Below, piece after piece: positions 61,262-64,000 of a stretch of DNA of 64,000 nt. The position numbers and the translations under genes are program-made. The DNA lies in assembly GCA_021807675.1 (NCBI GenBank), contig JAKBCR010000001.1:59952-123951 (forward strand), read 5' to 3'. The notes under the pieces were generated by a model that was not told the DNA's origin, searched no databases, and saw only the letters and a program-made list of their open reading frames with translations. The DNA comes from Pseudomonadota bacterium. Lineage in GTDB: Bacteria; Pseudomonadota; Gammaproteobacteria; Steroidobacterales; Steroidobacteraceae. Within the stretch, counting starts at the first letter, position 1; every line of letters starts with the position of its first letter.

Positions 61262-63013
61262 ATGAGCACTCACGGCCCGACCATTCACAACGCGGACGTT
61301 GCCGACGCCTTCGAGGAAATGGGAGACCTGCTCGCCATCGAGGGGGAGAATCCCTTCCGCATCCGCGCCTACCGGCGGGCCGGCCAGCTCGTGCGCAGCC
61401 TTCCCCGGGAGCTCTCCGCGATGGCGGGCGAGAGCGAGTACGAGGCGCTCCCGGGCATCGGCGAGGACCTCGCCGCAAAGATCACCGAGCTCATCACGAC
61501 CGGACATCTGAGGGCGTTGGAGAGGCTGCGGCGACAGGTGCCGCCCGGCGTGCGCGAGCTTCTCAGCGTGCCCGGCATGGGGCCGGTGCGGGTGCGGGCG
61601 CTCATGACGGGGCTTCGGGTCAAAGACCGGCAGGACCTGCGACGGGCGCTCGCCTCGGGCCGCCTCGCAAGGCTCCGTGGCTTCGGTCCGGCCCTGCAGT
61701 CGCGCCTGCGGGCGGCGGTTGCCGTCGAGAAGGCGCATCCTGACTCCCAGAGGCCGCCGCTCGCGGTAGCGGCACAATACGCAGAGCCGTTGCGCCGCTA
61801 CCTGGCCTCGATCCCCGGGATCACTCGGGTGGAAATCGCAGGCAGTTACCGGCGCGGCCGGGATACGGTGGGGGATCTCGATGTGCTGTTGTGCGCGCCC
61901 GCGGGGCTCGATGTGTTCGGACCGTTGAAGAATTACGCCGATCTGCGCGAGCTTTCCGCCTCCGGTACGACCAAGGCAGCCGGAGTTCTGCGCAACGGAC
62001 TGCAAATCGATCTGCGCGTCGTGCCCGAGGAGAGCTTCGGGGCCGCGCTGCAATACTTCACGGGCAGCAAGGATCATGGCATCCGCCTGCGCCGCCTCGC
62101 CCAGCAGCACGGTTTGAAGTTGAGCGAGTACGGCCTCTTCCGCGCAGACAAGCGCGTCGCCGGCGAGACGGAGGCGAGCGTGTATCGGGCGCTCGGACTC
62201 GACTTCGTCTGCCCGGAGCTGCGCGAGGATCGAGGCGAGATCGATGCCGCCGCACGGCACACTCTGCCCGTGCTCATCGAGCGCTCCGATCTCAGGGGCG
62301 ACCTGCACGTGCACACGGATGCCTCCGACGGGCTCGATTCATTCGAGAGGATGGTCGCCGCAGCGCGTGCGCGGAAGCTCCGCTACATCGCGATCGCCGA
62401 CCACGCCAAGCACCTCGGGATCGTGCACGGTCTAGATGCCGGCAGGCTCGCGCGCCAGGGCGAGGCGATCGATGAGCTCAACGACAAGCTCCGGGACTTC
62501 AGGGTGTTGAAAGGCGCCGAGATCGACATCCTGGAGGACGGCAGGCTGGCTCTCGCGGATGCGGTGCTGGCGAAGCTCGATGTCGTCGTCATCGCGGTCC
62601 ACGGTCATTTCGGTTTGACCGCCGCGAAGCAGACCACGCGGGTATTGCGCGCGCTCGACCGGCCTCACGTCTCCATCCTGGCACACCCCACCGGGCGCCT
62701 GTTGGGCGAGCGCGAGCCGTACGCCTTGGATTTCGAGCGCGTGCTCGATGCGGCGAGCGCCCGCGGCTGCTTCCTCGAAGTGAACGGCCAGCCCCTGCGG
62801 CTGGATCTCGACGACATCCACATCAAGGCCGCACGCGATCGGGGTGTGTTGCTGTCGGTCGCGAGCGATGCGCATTCGGCGGATCAGCTTGCCAACCTCG
62901 ACGGAGGAGTTCGGCAGGCGCGGCGCGGCTGGGCACGGCGGCAGGATGTTCTCAACACGCGCTCCCTCGCTGAGCTCGGCAGGTTGCTGGGGCGGGCGAG
63001 TCTCTCGGCCTGA
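61262..63013 (+). CDS. polX: DNA polymerase / 3'-5' exonuclease PolX
   Basis: A 583-residue family X repair polymerase with C-terminal PHP phosphoesterase. N-terminal HhH DNA-binding ([44 protein letters not shown]), nucleotidyl-transfer part with [17 protein letters not shown] and the third aspartate in [22 protein letters not shown], and PHP domain [21 protein letters not shown] and [12 protein letters not shown] are further PHP motifs. It fills short gaps in base-excision or double-strand break repair, useful in dormancy when replication is off. It precedes the unknown gene at 63126 by 112 bases. Confidence 0.95.
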   Translation: MSTHGPTIHNADVADAFEEMGDLLAIEGENPFRIRAYRRAGQLVRSLPRELSAMAGESEYEALPGIGEDLAAKITELITTGHLRALERLRRQVPPGVRELLSVPGMGPVRVRALMTGLRVKDRQDLRRALASGRLARLRGFGPALQSRLRAAVAVEKAHPDSQRPPLAVAAQYAEPLRRYLASIPGITRVEIAGSYRRGRDTVGDLDVLLCAPAGLDVFGPLKNYADLRELSASGTTKAAGVLRNGLQIDLRVVPEESFGAALQYFTGSKDHGIRLRRLAQQHGLKLSEYGLFRADKRVAGETEASVYRALGLDFVCPELREDRGEIDAAARHTLPVLIERSDLRGDLHVHTDASDGLDSFERMVAAARARKLRYIAIADHAKHLGIVHGLDAGRLARQGEAIDELNDKLRDFRVLKGAEIDILEDGRLALADAVLAKLDVVVIAVHGHFGLTAAKQTTRVLRALDRPHVSILAHPTGRLLGEREPYALDFERVLDAASARGCFLEVNGQPLRLDLDDIHIKAARDRGVLLSVASDAHSADQLANLDGGVRQARRGWARRQDVLNTRSLAELGRLLGRASLSA

Positions 63014-63125
63014 CCAACGGGTTCGTTTGCCAGGCGCGGATCCGCAGTTGTTCGTATATCGGCGGCTGCCGCCCTCGTGCAGGCTCGACGCCAGATGAAC
63101 GCGTCATCGTCGCGGGAGCAGTATC

Positions 63126-63548
63126 ATGAACATGGCTGTCGGCCGCGCGCGGATAGGCCAGTGGTATGCGCGCTGGGACAAGGGCGAGATCTTCCAGGTG
63201 ATCGGCTACGATGAAGACTCGCGCACCATCGAGATCCAGACCTTCGACGGCGATCTGGATGAGATCGACGAGGAGACCTGGTCGGCCCTGCCGCTTGCCT
63301 TCGCGGAGCAGCCGGAGGACTGGACCGGTCCGGTGGATGACGTCGAGCGCGACGACCTCGGCTACTCCGAGACGGACATGAGAGGAGTCGACTGGTCCGA
63401 GCACCTGCGGCAGATCAGAGCCGCGAATGAAGAGCTCGCACGGGTCCGGCCAGCGACATTGGAGGAAGAGGGCGAGGTGAACGGCGAAGACACCACAACC
63501 GAGGCTTTGGTGCTCGAAGGTCCCATCGTGCCGCAGCGCCTGCGCTGA
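63126..63548 (+). CDS. Conserved small acidic protein (DUF6763-like)
   Basis: A 140-residue acidic protein: IGQWYARWDKGEIFQVIGYD, TIEIQTFDGDLDEIDEETW and PEDWTGPVDDVERDDLGYSE. From memory this pattern (tryptophan-rich start, then DEID and EDWTGPxDDVERDDLGY) fits the DUF6763 family; function is unknown. The C-terminus is Glu-rich. Start ATG 63126 has no strong binding site; GTG or ATG alternatives close by are possible. It stands between polX and the convergent PRPP-synthetase-like gene. Confidence 0.8.
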   Translation: MNMAVGRARIGQWYARWDKGEIFQVIGYDEDSRTIEIQTFDGDLDEIDEETWSALPLAFAEQPEDWTGPVDDVERDDLGYSETDMRGVDWSEHLRQIRAANEELARVRPATLEEEGEVNGEDTTTEALVLEGPIVPQRLR

Positions 63549-63570
63549 GCGTCGACCGGCCGCCGCTCCC

Positions 63571-64000
63571 TCACCGCGGCGGCCAACACTCGAGCAACGG
63601 CGCGACGGGCTCTCGCGTGAGGATTCGCCGGATCGTCTCGGCGATGAGCGGCGCGACGGGCAACGTGACCAGCCTGTCGGGAGCGGCCGAGGACCGCTCG
63701 ATGGGAATATCGATGGCGACACTATCGGTAACGACGATGCCGGCGACCGCCTCCGCCGCGAGGAGCGCAGCGAGGCCGGCCGGGAGCGGAGTATGCGTCA
63801 CGGCGGCGTGGACGCTCGGGGCACCCGCTTGCCGACAGGCCTCGGCTGCCCGAATCAACGTTCCGCCCGTTGCACAGAGATCATCGAGCACGATCACGGT
63901 GCGTCCCGCGACCTCGCCCGCCAGGACGCCCGTGGCGACGACACCCTTCGCGCGGCGCTTCTCGACGAAGGCGAGCTCGATCTCAAGCCCGGTCCGGGCC
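63571..64000 (-). CDS. Ribose-phosphate pyrophosphokinase-like protein (partial, 5' end outside window)
   Basis: The visible 142 residues are the C-terminal half of a PRPP-synthetase-type protein: VEKRRAKGVVATGVLAGEVAG, then the PRPP loop IVLDDLCATGGTLIRAAEAC and LPVAPLIAETIRRIL at the end. It makes or uses PRPP from ribose 5-phosphate. The gene runs off the right edge on the minus strand. Such divergent PRPP-synthetase paralogues occur in stress gene clusters, and here could supply PncB at 44.4 kb or use the ribose 5-phosphate released by the LOG protein. Confidence 0.88.
   Translation of the reverse strand, partial: ARTGLEIELAFVEKRRAKGVVATGVLAGEVAGRTVIVLDDLCATGGTLIRAAEACRQAGAPSVHAAVTHTPLPAGLAALLAAEAVAGIVVTDSVAIDIPIERSSAAPDRLVTLPVAPLIAETIRRILTREPVAPLLECWPPR

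Overview
The window is about 64 kb of GC-rich, gene-dense chromosomal DNA. Gene content (tandem-fused UvrA, PA0069-family radical SAM protein, GlnK, soluble NDH-2, periplasmic L,D-transpeptidase, HemN) and codon style suggest a gammaproteobacterium of the Xanthomonadales/Steroidobacterales/Nevskiales type. This is inference; there is no rRNA gene to anchor it. I see no tRNA, rRNA, CRISPR array, transposase or phage gene.

Layout. 0-7.2 kb: an unknown protein, a single-domain response regulator behind an isoaspartyl peptidase, a single-chain pyruvate carboxylase and threonine deaminase. 7.2-17.5 kb: a hydrolase-fold protein lacking its nucleophile, a small lipoprotein, two zinc-independent MDR oxidoreductases, two VOC proteins (one with a histone-like tail), acetolactate synthase subunits on opposite strands, a receiver-first hybrid kinase and GlnK with a candidate sigma-54 promoter. 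17.7-27.2 kb: a ferredoxin-reductase-like flavoprotein, a DUF4870-like protein, a radical SAM protein interrupted by a mini-intein, a transmembrane Ser/Thr kinase, and a SPOR-like protein behind a c-di-GMP-I (GEMM) riboswitch. 27.2-33.7 kb: a double-length UvrA followed by a small zinc-ribbon protein. 34.2-43.7 kb: the reverse transsulfuration pair CBS-CGL, a flavin amine oxidase, NDH-2, cardiolipin synthase and two histidine kinases.

43.7-64 kb looks like one functional neighbourhood of stress, dormancy or low-oxygen genes. It holds a FixL-like kinase core and a FixJ-like regulator, pncB, an L,D-transpeptidase, a LOG-family protein with a beta-CASP nuclease, hemN, an APH-AAA protein, a five-gene operon (BON, GroEL paralogue, CBS, PfkA, CBS), PEP synthase, PolX and a PRPP-synthetase-like protein. 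An identical 13-base motif precedes both the FixL-like and FixJ-like genes. Related motifs precede the BON-groEL operon and the first gene of the window, which suggests a shared regulon.

The least expected structure is a family of modular, hairpin-rich repeats of about 60-350 bp in at least eight gaps between genes. One copy lies in frame inside uvrA, where it encodes the linker between the two UvrA halves. Highest-value items to check are the intein placed exactly at an Fe-S cysteine, the riboswitch-SPOR unit, the repeat family with its in-frame uvrA copy, and the FixJ-type motif regulon.
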